From G020354085 sp964629975 (GTDB taxonomy: Bacteria; Pseudomonadota; Gammaproteobacteria; Acidiferrobacterales; Sulfurifustaceae), in the NCBI GenBank assembly GCA_964629975.1, contig CAZVUN010000163.1:1-5798 (forward strand): a stretch of 5,798 bases of DNA, in the 5' to 3' direction. Shown here one piece after another: positions 1-5,166 of this stretch. Numbering within the stretch: position 1 is the stretch's first letter; each line of letters opens with the position of its first letter. Below the pieces are notes generated by a model. The model was not told the DNA's origin. It ran no database searches and was given only the letters and a program-made list of their open reading frames with translations. A program made the position numbers and the translations under genes.

Positions 1-659
1 CGCGCCCACATCTCGTTGATGAAGCCGGGGATGGCGTCCTTCTTCACGCCCATCTGCGGCACCCACCAGGCGTGGATGACATCGTTGGCGGTCACCACGA
101 AGCGCACCTTCTTGCCGACCGGCAGTACCAGCGGATTGTCGACCTCGAGCAGGTAGTGCTCGCCCTTCTTTTCCTTGTTCTCGATCTGCTCGCGCGGCGT
201 AGCCAGGTTGCTGAAGAAGCTGATGTCCTGGTCCGGGTACTCGTATTTCCATTTCCACTGATAGCCGGTGACCTTGACGGTGAGATCCGATTTGCTGACG
301 TCGTCCATGTCGATGAGCGTGGCCGTGGACGGAATCGCCATCGCCACCAGGATGAGGAACGGGATCACGGTCCAGATGACCTCGACCGTGTTGTTGTGAC
401 TGAAGGTGGCCGCCTTGTAGCCGCGGCTCTTGCGATGGACGATGAGCGAATAGAACATCACCCCGAACACGATCACGAAGATCACCACGCAGATGATCAG
501 GATCAGGTCGTGCAACTCGAGGATCTTGTGGCCGATCGAGGTGACCGGCTTGGGGAAGTTGAGGCCGTATTCGGCGAACGCCAGGCCCGATGCCAGCCAC
601 AGGGACACACCGACAATCAGGCGCTGCAGCATGCCTGCGGACCGCTTGCTACCAATCAT
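1..659 (-). CDS. coxB: Cytochrome c oxidase subunit II, N-terminal 219 codons (3' end outside window)
   Basis: Subunit II of a haem-copper cytochrome c oxidase. It accepts electrons from cytochrome c at its CuA centre and passes them to subunit I, at the periplasmic face of the inner membrane. Residues 10-29 look like a signal peptide (start MLQRLIVG, cleavage after AFA). Two transmembrane helices follow at about 49-74 and 92-112. Between them and into helix 2 lies the conserved HNNTVEVIWTVIP stretch. Its E93 corresponds to the glutamate known in this family as the K-channel entrance. The aromatic motif YQWKWKYEY (133-141) starts the periplasmic cupredoxin domain. H196 in DVIHAWW is the first CuA ligand. 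The Cys-x3-Cys-x3-His-x2-Met ligand set, and any fused cytochrome c domain (caa3 type), would lie beyond the left edge. Start: ATG at 659 follows a good Shine-Dalgarno GGAGAG. Subunit I and assembly genes probably follow further left. Confidence 0.96.
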   Translation of the reverse strand, partial: MIGSKRSAGMLQRLIVGVSLWLASGLAFAEYGLNFPKPVTSIGHKILELHDLILIICVVIFVIVFGVMFYSLIVHRKSRGYKAATFSHNNTVEVIWTVIPFLILVAMAIPSTATLIDMDDVSKSDLTVKVTGYQWKWKYEYPDQDISFFSNLATPREQIENKEKKGEHYLLEVDNPLVLPVGKKVRFVVTANDVIHAWWVPQMGVKKDAIPGFINEMWA

Positions 660-666
660 GGACAAT

Positions 667-672
667 CTCTCC
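667..672 (-). promoter_or_regulatory. Ribosome binding site of coxB
   Basis: GGAGAG on the minus strand, 7 nt before the ATG at 659. It is one of the clearest Shine-Dalgarno sequences in the window and favours this start over the in-frame ATG nine codons later. Confidence 0.75.
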
Positions 673-742
673 ATCGCGATGTGGTTTCGGAATTGTTCGC
701 GGGTGAGGTCGAGCTGCCTCCCCGTTGTTTTGGCGACTGCCG

Positions 743-789
743 GGCACCGCTGGCCCGCTCCAAGTGTAGCTGCCCGCCCGCGCGGTGCC
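743..789. repeat. 8-bp inverted repeat just after the DUF2244 stop codon
   Basis: Perfect 8-bp arms GGCACCGC (743-750) and GCGGTGCC (782-789) are separated by 31 nt. The repeat fills the first part of the 130-bp gap between the DUF2244 gene and coxB on the minus strand. No T-run follows the second arm on the minus strand, so it does not look like a simple intrinsic terminator. It could fold in a DUF2244-coxB read-through transcript, or be chance in GC-rich DNA. I see no clear promoter for coxB in the rest of this gap. Confidence 0.35.
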
Positions 790-1275
790 TCAGTGCGCCG
801 GCGGATGCAATTTCTCCTTCAGCTCCCGGGCCAGGGCCGCGCGTTGCGGTCCGTCCAGGGCACTGCCAACCTCCACGAAGTGGCCGTGTGAACCGAGCAG
901 CACGCGCGGCAACTGCCCACCGCGCTGCGGAGCGGTGCGCACGCGCACCCAGTAACGTTGAAAGCCTTCGCGGGATTCCTTCCCGGCGCTACTCCTTATT
1001 ATGCGAACGCGATCGTGTTCGATGACGATCAGTTCGTAGTCCGGATGGTGCCGATAGAGCAGCCAGAAGACCGTCCCTACCAACAGCACCTCCAGACCGG
1101 CAAACGGCAGGATCAGCACCGCACCGATCGCCCAGAACCCCAGACCGATGGTGAGCGCCACCCCCGCCAGCGCCACGACCAGCGCCGCCATGGCGGGCGG
1201 CGGCAGCGAGCGGTTCGGCCGGATCAGGATTTCGACCCTGCGCTGTGCATCGTCCGACAATCGGTGGACGTTCAT
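790..1275 (-). CDS. DUF2244 family integral membrane protein
   Basis: A 161-residue protein of the uncharacterised DUF2244 family. The diagnostic parts are the N-terminal motif RPNRSL (19-24), a first hydrophobic helix at about 28-47, and a second at about 49-73 carrying the conserved PFAGLEV segment (57-63, with E62 inside the membrane). A soluble C-terminal domain follows from about residue 77 (YELIVIEHDRVRI). The soluble part is basic and predicted cytoplasmic. No catalytic motif is visible and the function is not known. The gene lies 130 bp upstream of coxB on the same strand. That position suggests a link to cytochrome oxidase expression or assembly, but this is inference from context. 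The ATG at 1275 has no good Shine-Dalgarno, and no in-frame ATG, GTG or TTG lies close upstream. The stop is TGA at 790-792. Confidence 0.88.
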   Translation of the reverse strand: MNVHRLSDDAQRRVEILIRPNRSLPPPAMAALVVALAGVALTIGLGFWAIGAVLILPFAGLEVLLVGTVFWLLYRHHPDYELIVIEHDRVRIIRSSAGKESREGFQRYWVRVRTAPQRGGQLPRVLLGSHGHFVEVGSALDGPQRAALARELKEKLHPPAH

Positions 1276-1323
1276 ACGACCACACCGCCACGCCCACCGT
1301 CAGGGGCCCGTCTTGCCTGCCTC

Positions 1324-1348
1324 GGTGGCGCCCAAACGCTGCGCCACC
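1324..1348. repeat. Short hairpin upstream of the DUF2244 gene
   Basis: Perfect 8-bp arms GGTGGCGC (1324-1331) and GCGCCACC (1341-1348) enclose a 9-nt loop. On the minus strand it would lie in the untranslated leader of the DUF2244 gene, about 50 nt before its ATG. No T-run follows on either strand, so it is not a typical intrinsic terminator. Its role is unknown and it may be chance. Confidence 0.35.
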
Positions 1349-1435
1349 CGCTGTCCCCGCAGCCTGCGCCCTGACCGGGCATCCGCCCTGAGCAGCGCTC
1401 GGCTGCGCGCACACCGCGACATTTTGCCGCGGCGC

Positions 1436-1464
1436 AAACTATCACAAGGCCCAGGGGGTCGCAA
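1436..1464 (-). promoter_or_regulatory. Candidate sigma70-type promoter for the DUF2244 gene (and possibly coxB)
   Basis: On the minus strand, a -35-like TTGCGA (1459-1464, 4/6 to TTGACA) is followed after 17 nt by a -10-like TAGTTT (1436-1441, 3/6). A TGA just before it (1442-1444) fits an extended -10 (TGn). It sits in the 242-bp gap between bioD and DUF2244, where a promoter for the downstream genes is expected. The leader to the ATG at 1275 would be about 150 nt and would include the hairpin at 1324-1348. The rest of the gap shows no gene. Confidence 0.35.
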
Positions 1465-1517
1465 CCGAACGGACATCAATGGAGGCATAAGCATTGCTGC
1501 GTGGACGACAGCCACGC

Positions 1518-2207
1518 TCAGGCATGCCTGGCCTCTGCCGGCGCCAGGCCGGCCAGCGCCGAGGCGTCGAATCCGGACGCGCTCGCACCGTATGCCAGGC
1601 GCGCCAGCAGTGGCGCATCGATGCGCGTCGCGAGCGCCTCAACAGTGGCGGCCGCCGCCTGCATCGCCGGATCGATAGGGTTGGCGACCCAGCCGGCGAG
1701 CGTGAGCCCGTCGCGCGCGACCGCCTCGACCGTCAGCAGCGCGTGATTGAGGCAGCCGAGCCGCAGACCCACGACCAGCACCACCGGCAGCGAGAGGCCG
1801 CGCGCGATGTCGGCCATGCTGGTCTCGGCACCGAGCGGCACGCGCCAGCCGCCCGCTCCCTCCACCACGACCCAGTCGGCGGCCGCGGCCAGCCGCGCGT
1901 AGGCGCTGCGGATCGCCGCGAGCTCGATCGCAACCCCGGCGGCCTGGGCCGCCAGGTGGGGAGCGATCGCCGACGCAAACACATAGGGGTTGACGTCGGC
2001 GTAATCGGCCGCGACGTTGCTCGCCGCCAACAACGCCTCGGCGTCCGCGTGGCGCAGACCGCGCGCTCCCGCCTGGGCGCCGCTCGCCACCGGCTTCATG
2101 CCGATCACGCGCTGGCCGCGCGCCGCCAGCGCCGTCAGCAACGCGCACGCCACCCGCGTCTTGCCAACGCCCGTGTCCGTGCCGGTGATGAACAGCGCGC
2201 GTGTCAT
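1518..2207 (-). CDS. bioD: ATP-dependent dethiobiotin synthetase BioD
   Basis: Cytoplasmic enzyme that closes the ureido ring: 7,8-diaminopelargonate (DAPA) + CO2 + ATP give dethiobiotin, the penultimate step of biotin synthesis. The protein has 229 residues, close to the family norm of about 225. Visible motifs are the P-loop GTDTGVGKT (9-17), GMKPVASG (36-43) with the substrate-binding lysine K38, D55 and E116 as expected Mg ligands, the VEGAGGWRVPL loop (115-125), and the C-terminal GLRLGCLNHALLT segment. The start ATG at 2207 overlaps the bioC stop in an ATGA junction (4 bp), so it is the last gene of the bioFHCD operon and probably translated by coupling; its own Shine-Dalgarno is weak. 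After the TGA a 6-bp stem (1499-1504/1512-1517) could form, but no T-run follows, so the terminator is unclear. Confidence 0.97.
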   Translation of the reverse strand: MTRALFITGTDTGVGKTRVACALLTALAARGQRVIGMKPVASGAQAGARGLRHADAEALLAASNVAADYADVNPYVFASAIAPHLAAQAAGVAIELAAIRSAYARLAAAADWVVVEGAGGWRVPLGAETSMADIARGLSLPVVLVVGLRLGCLNHALLTVEAVARDGLTLAGWVANPIDPAMQAAAATVEALATRIDAPLLARLAYGASASGFDASALAGLAPAEARHA

Positions 2208-3082
2208 CGCCGCGGCCTGCGCCCGATGTGCGCCACCGGCACCCCGCCGCCACCGGCCGCCGGCGACGGCGCCCAGGCATGCCCGTATACCACTTCATAG
2301 GTCGCCGGCACCCGCCCATCGGCCGCCTGCGGCGGGTAGCTGGCGCGCAGGCGCGCGAACTGCCGACGCCCGGTCAGGCCGCGCGCGCGACCGTGCGTGG
2401 CATTGTGCGCGCCAACCCGCTTGAGCTCGCGCATGACCTCGGTGACATCGCCGTAGGTCAGGGTCAGGTGCTCGACATCGAGTACCGGGTCGGCCAGCCC
2501 GGCGCGCACCATGGCATCACCGACGTCATGCATGTCGAGGAAGGCATGCACGTGCATGCGCGCATCGACCGCGCGCCAGGCGGCGCGCAGCTCCTTCAAC
2601 GTATCCGGTCCGAAACTGGTGAAGAACAGCACCCCGCCCGGGCGCAGCACGCGCCGGAACTCGGCGAACACGCGCGCGACATCACACCACTGGAGCGTGA
2701 GGTTGGACACGATCATGTCGAGCGACTGCGCGGCGAGCGGCAGCGCCTCGGCATCGGCGCAGGCGAAGCGCCACGCCCCGCTCGCCCAGCGCCGCCACCA
2801 GGGCAGCGCGGTGCGCGCGCGGCGCACCATGTTAAGCGCAATGTCGAGGCCGATGATCTCGGCGTGGCGATAGCGGCGTGCGAGCGCGCGTGTGCAATAG
2901 CCCGTGCCGCAACCGACGTCGAGCACGCGCGCGGGCTGGAGGCGGATCAGCTCGAGGCGCTCGAGCAGCCGCTCGGCGACCGCGCGCTGCAGCACCGCGG
3001 CCTGGTCGTAGGTCGCGGCGGCGCGCTCGAAGGCGGCGCGGGCGCGCGCCTTATCGAGCATCCATTCGGCGGGCTGGTTCAT
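2204..3082 (-). CDS. bioC: Malonyl-ACP O-methyltransferase BioC
   Basis: SAM-dependent methyltransferase that caps the free carboxyl of malonyl-ACP as a methyl ester, so the fatty-acid synthesis enzymes can extend it to pimeloyl-ACP methyl ester. This is the first committed step of the BioC-BioH pathway. In the 292 residues the start DKARARAAFERAAATYD (10-26) is typical of BioC. SAM motif I is VLDVGCGTG (53-61), the acidic residue ending strand 2 is D80 in GLDIA, and ADAEALPL (109-116) and SNLTLQW (126-132) follow. RRVLRPGGVLFFTSFGPDTLKEL (143-165) and FLDMHDVGD (181-189) match the family. A Pro/Gly-rich tail of about 22 residues follows YGHAW (266-270). The start ATG at 3082 has a good Shine-Dalgarno (AGGAG) inside bioH, and BioC homology begins just after it. 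The gene overlaps bioH by 32 bp and bioD by 4 bp. Confidence 0.97.
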   Translation of the reverse strand: MNQPAEWMLDKARARAAFERAAATYDQAAVLQRAVAERLLERLELIRLQPARVLDVGCGTGYCTRALARRYRHAEIIGLDIALNMVRRARTALPWWRRWASGAWRFACADAEALPLAAQSLDMIVSNLTLQWCDVARVFAEFRRVLRPGGVLFFTSFGPDTLKELRAAWRAVDARMHVHAFLDMHDVGDAMVRAGLADPVLDVEHLTLTYGDVTEVMRELKRVGAHNATHGRARGLTGRRQFARLRASYPPQAADGRVPATYEVVYGHAWAPSPAAGGGGVPVAHIGRRPRR

Positions 3083-3854
3083 GCTGCTCCTGCAGGAAGG
3101 ACTGGATGGCCGCGAGGCTCGCGCCTGCATGCGACAGGAACGGCGCATGCCCGGCCGCGGCGATCGTGACGAGCCGCGCGCGCGGCAGCTGCCTCGCCAG
3201 GTATTCGCCGGCCGCAACCGGCACCAGCCGGTCACGCCGGCCGTGCAATACCAGCGCCGGCACATCCAGCGCCGGCAGCATGCCGCGCACATCGCTCGTT
3301 GCGAGCAGCGCGAGCCCGGTGTGCAGCGCCTCCGGCGCCGGCTCGCCGTGCGCCAGAAGCCGCCCGCGCAGTGCGCGCAGCGCCGCGCGCTCGGCCTCGC
3401 CACTGCCGAACTGCAGCGTCAGGAAGCGCGTCAGGGTCGCGTGGTAGTCGAGCGCGAGGTCGTCGGCGAACTGCTGCAAGGTCGCACCCGGCATGGCGCA
3501 GCGCCAGTCGTGCGCCTGCACGAAGCGCGGGGTGGTGCCAATCAACCCCAGGGCACTCACCGCGGGCCCGGCGCGCTGCGCCGCCGCGAGCGCCAGCAGC
3601 CCGCCGAGCGACCACCCAATCCACACCGCCGGCCGTGGCACGGCGGCCAGCACCTGCTCGGCGAGCGCGCCGAGATCGCTGCCCGCGCGCCACGCGGTGC
3701 GACTGCGGCCGAAGCCCGGCAGATCGACACAGTGCACGCGATATTGCTCGGCGAGCGCCGCTGCCGCATCCGACCACACCCCGCCGTGCAGCCCCCAGCC
3801 GTGCAGCAGCACGAGATCGCGGCCGCTACCGCGGGTGTCGATGTGCAGGCTCAT
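3051..3854 (-). CDS. bioH: Pimeloyl-ACP methyl ester carboxylesterase BioH
   Basis: Alpha/beta hydrolase that removes the methyl group from pimeloyl-ACP methyl ester, ending chain extension and yielding pimeloyl-ACP for BioF. It has 267 residues, close to the roughly 256 of E. coli BioH. Seen directly: oxyanion-hole motif LLHGWGLHGGVW (16-27), DLPGFGRS (44-51), nucleophile elbow GWSLGG with S82, acid D208 in HGRRDRLVP (204-212), and H236 in AGHAPF (234-239). These match the family's Ser-Asp-His triad in position and spacing, and the GWGLHG/GWSLGG pair favours BioH over other hydrolases. The start ATG at 3854 overlaps the bioF stop (ATGA, 4 bp) and has a close Shine-Dalgarno-like GAGG at 3859-3862. 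The open frame continues upstream to 4154, but that part lies inside bioF and lacks homology. The last ten codons overlap bioC. Confidence 0.96.
   Translation of the reverse strand: MSLHIDTRGSGRDLVLLHGWGLHGGVWSDAAAALAEQYRVHCVDLPGFGRSRTAWRAGSDLGALAEQVLAAVPRPAVWIGWSLGGLLALAAAQRAGPAVSALGLIGTTPRFVQAHDWRCAMPGATLQQFADDLALDYHATLTRFLTLQFGSGEAERAALRALRGRLLAHGEPAPEALHTGLALLATSDVRGMLPALDVPALVLHGRRDRLVPVAAGEYLARQLPRARLVTIAAAGHAPFLSHAGASLAAIQSFLQEQHEPARRMDAR
3087..3091 (-). promoter_or_regulatory. Ribosome binding site of bioC inside bioH
   Basis: AGGAG on the minus strand, 4 nt before the bioC ATG at 3082 and about 35 nt before the bioH stop at 3051-3053. It fixes the bioC start and means bioC can recruit ribosomes independently of termination at the end of bioH. 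Confidence 0.65.
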
Positions 3855-5029
3855 ACGCCCTCGGCGCGCGGCAGCGCCGCGAGCGCCTCGAGCAGCCGAT
3901 CGACGTGCCGCTCCTCGTGCGCTGCGGACAGGCTGATGCGCAGACGGGCCGCGCCCGCCGGCACGGTCGGCGGGCGGATCGCCGGCACCAGGATGCCGCG
4001 CGCGCGCAGGGCGTGCGCCGCGGCAAGCGCACGCTCGGCGCTGCCCAGGATGAGCGGCTGGATCGGCGTGGCCGAGGGCGCGAGCGGCAGCCCGAGTTGC
4101 TGCGCCCCGTGCCGCAGGCGCGCAACCAGCGCGCGCAGCTTCGCGCGCCGCCACGGCTGCGTTTGCACCACACGCAAGGCGGCACGCACCGCCTCGGCCA
4201 GCGCCGGCGGCAGCGCCGTGGTGTAGACATAGCTGCGCGCGTGCTGGATCAGGGTCTCAATCAGCGCGGCCTCGCCCGCGACGAAGGCGCCCGCCACGCC
4301 GAACGCCTTGCCGAGCGTGCCCATCAGGATCACGGGCGCCTGCAACGCGACGCCGAGCTGCTCGAGTGTGCCGCGCCCGTTCGCCCCGAGCACCCCGAGC
4401 CCGTGGGCATCGTCGGCCAGCAGCCAGGCGCCGTGCGCGTGCGCCTTCGCCAGGGTGGCGAGTTCGCGCAGCGGGGCAAGGTCGCCGTCCATGCTGAACA
4501 CGGCATCGGTTGCGATCAGCGCCTCGCCGCGGGACTGCGCGAGCCAGTGGGCGAGCTGGTCGACATCCGCGTGCGCATAGCGCCTGACCCTGGCGCGCGC
4601 CAGGCGCGCGGCGTCGATGAGCGAGGCGTGGTTGAGCCGGTCCTCGAAGAGGACGCTGTGCCGGCCGCTCAGGGCGGTGACGACGCCGAGGTTCGCCATG
4701 TAGCCGGTCGAGAACAGCAGCGCACGCTCGCTGCCCACGAAGGCCGCGAGCTCCTCCTCCAGGGCGTGATGCGCGCGGCTGTGACCGCTCACCAGGTGCG
4801 AGGCCCCGGCCCCGACGCCGTAGCGTTCGGCACCGGCGCGCAGCGCGGCGATCAGCGAGGGGTCACTGGCCAAGCCGAGATAATCGTTGCTGCAGAACGA
4901 CAGCATGGCCTGCCCGTCGATCCGCACCTCGACGCCCTGCGGCGAGTCGAGCACGAAACGCTCCCGGTAGAGCTGCGCGGCGCGGCGGCGCTGCAGTTCA
5001 GTGGCGAGCTTGGCGAGCAGTGGCGACAC
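3851..5029 (-). CDS. bioF: 8-amino-7-oxononanoate synthase (KAPA synthase) BioF
   Basis: PLP-dependent alpha-oxoamine synthase that joins pimeloyl-ACP (or -CoA) with L-alanine, releasing CO2, to give 8-amino-7-oxononanoate. Counted from the proposed start it has 392 residues, close to the usual 385-390. Motifs in order are FCSNDYLGLA (45-54), GVGAGASHLVSG (71-82), FSTGYMAN (106-113), DRLNHASLIDA with H134, which stacks on the cofactor (130-140), DDAHGLGVLG (206-215) and the PLP-lysine motif GTLGKAFGVAG with K241 (237-247). YTTALPP (269-275) and IRPPTVP (351-357) follow. Start: GTG at 5029, chosen because family homology begins just after it and the first internal ATG (codon 42) is too late. 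Only a poor Shine-Dalgarno precedes it. The frame is open upstream to 5764, but that part runs antisense to comF and has no homology. First gene of the operon; TGA overlaps the bioH ATG. Confidence 0.95.
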   Translation of the reverse strand: MSPLLAKLATELQRRRAAQLYRERFVLDSPQGVEVRIDGQAMLSFCSNDYLGLASDPSLIAALRAGAERYGVGAGASHLVSGHSRAHHALEEELAAFVGSERALLFSTGYMANLGVVTALSGRHSVLFEDRLNHASLIDAARLARARVRRYAHADVDQLAHWLAQSRGEALIATDAVFSMDGDLAPLRELATLAKAHAHGAWLLADDAHGLGVLGANGRGTLEQLGVALQAPVILMGTLGKAFGVAGAFVAGEAALIETLIQHARSYVYTTALPPALAEAVRAALRVVQTQPWRRAKLRALVARLRHGAQQLGLPLAPSATPIQPLILGSAERALAAAHALRARGILVPAIRPPTVPAGAARLRISLSAAHEERHVDRLLEALAALPRAEGV

Positions 5030-5066
5030 GGGGCGGCACTTCAGGCAGGACGCGGACTCGGGTAAG

Positions 5067-5097
5067 GTGGCGCGGCGCCACGGCCGGACGTGCCGTG
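5067..5097 (-). other. Two adjoining short hairpins in the bioF leader
   Basis: In the predicted leader of bioF, 6-bp arms (5079-5084/5092-5097, 7-nt loop) are followed by GTGGCGC (5067-5073) facing GCGCCAC (5075-5081). The two share positions 5079-5081, so both cannot form fully together. The region is very GC-rich and this may be chance. No known riboswitch was recognised. Confidence 0.25.
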
Positions 5098-5107
5098 ACG
5101 CGGGTCG

Positions 5108-5129
5108 CCGCCAGTCTAGTGACTGGCGG
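5108..5129. repeat. Perfect 9-bp inverted repeat between bioF and comF
   Basis: Arms CCGCCAGTC (5108-5116) and GACTGGCGG (5121-5129) enclose a TAGT loop. The repeat covers the predicted -10 box of the bioF promoter (5113-5118), so it could be a second operator site. In a transcript reading toward comF it would form a stable hairpin about 27 nt before the comF GTG. It has no T-run, so an intrinsic terminator is unlikely. It does not match any operator I can name. Confidence 0.55.
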
Positions 5130-5140
5130 ATGCTTGTCAA
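5113..5140 (-). promoter_or_regulatory. Predicted sigma70 promoter of the bioFHCD operon
   Basis: On the minus strand a perfect -35 TTGACA (5135-5140) is followed after 16 nt by -10 TAGACT (5113-5118, 4/6 to TATAAT). Transcription would start near 5106, giving a leader of about 77 nt before the bioF GTG. It is the best promoter-like pair in the window and lies where the operon promoter is expected. The -35 sits inside a BirA-like half-site, which fits repression when biotin is plentiful. Confidence 0.6.
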
Positions 5141-5166
5141 CACGACGGGACCATCGTGGTTAACCA
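5134..5166. promoter_or_regulatory. Candidate BirA (biotin repressor) operator
   Basis: Read on the minus strand, half-sites TGGTTAACC (5166-5158) and TGTTGACAA (5142-5134) are separated by 15 nt. The known BirA operator, recalled from the family literature, is TTGTAAACC, then about 14-16 nt, then GGTTTACAA. The match is 7/9 in each half, and the left half is 8/9 to a TTGTTAACC variant. The site overlaps the -35 of the bioF promoter and lies upstream of a biotin operon. BirA bound to biotinoyl-AMP would block RNA polymerase there. The right end also covers the first comF codons. The identification is inference: the repressor gene is not in the window. Confidence 0.6.

Noticed and set aside
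72..1025. Plus-strand open frame of 317 codons
   Set aside because: It is the antisense of coxB and part of DUF2244. The Asp/His/Arg-rich product has no family likeness, and the minus-strand genes explain the region fully.
1499..1517. 6-bp stem with 7-nt loop just after the bioD stop, as an intrinsic terminator
   Set aside because: The stem is short and no T-run follows on the minus strand, so it does not meet the usual criteria.
1519..1530. 12-bp palindrome CAGGCATGCCTG at the end of bioD
   Set aside because: It is formed by the last codons and the stop of bioD. Short and probably chance.
2544..2559. Perfect 16-bp palindrome GCATGCACGTGCATGC
   Set aside because: It lies within the conserved coding stretch of BioC (residues 175-180, RMHVHA), and the His/Val/Met codons explain it. 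No reason to call it a site.
3083..4154. Upstream extensions of bioC (to 3403) and bioH (to 4154)
   Set aside because: Both extensions lie within the preceding gene in another frame. The chosen starts have a Shine-Dalgarno or ATGA junction and coincide with the start of family homology.
2201..4226. Plus-strand open frames at 2201-3169 and 3081-4226
   Set aside because: They are antisense shadows of bioC, bioH and bioF with biased composition and no motif.
3299..5065. Plus-strand open frame of 588 codons
   Set aside because: It lies antisense to bioH and bioF, has low-complexity Arg/Ala/Gln-rich composition and no recognisable domain. Long antisense open frames are expected at this GC content.
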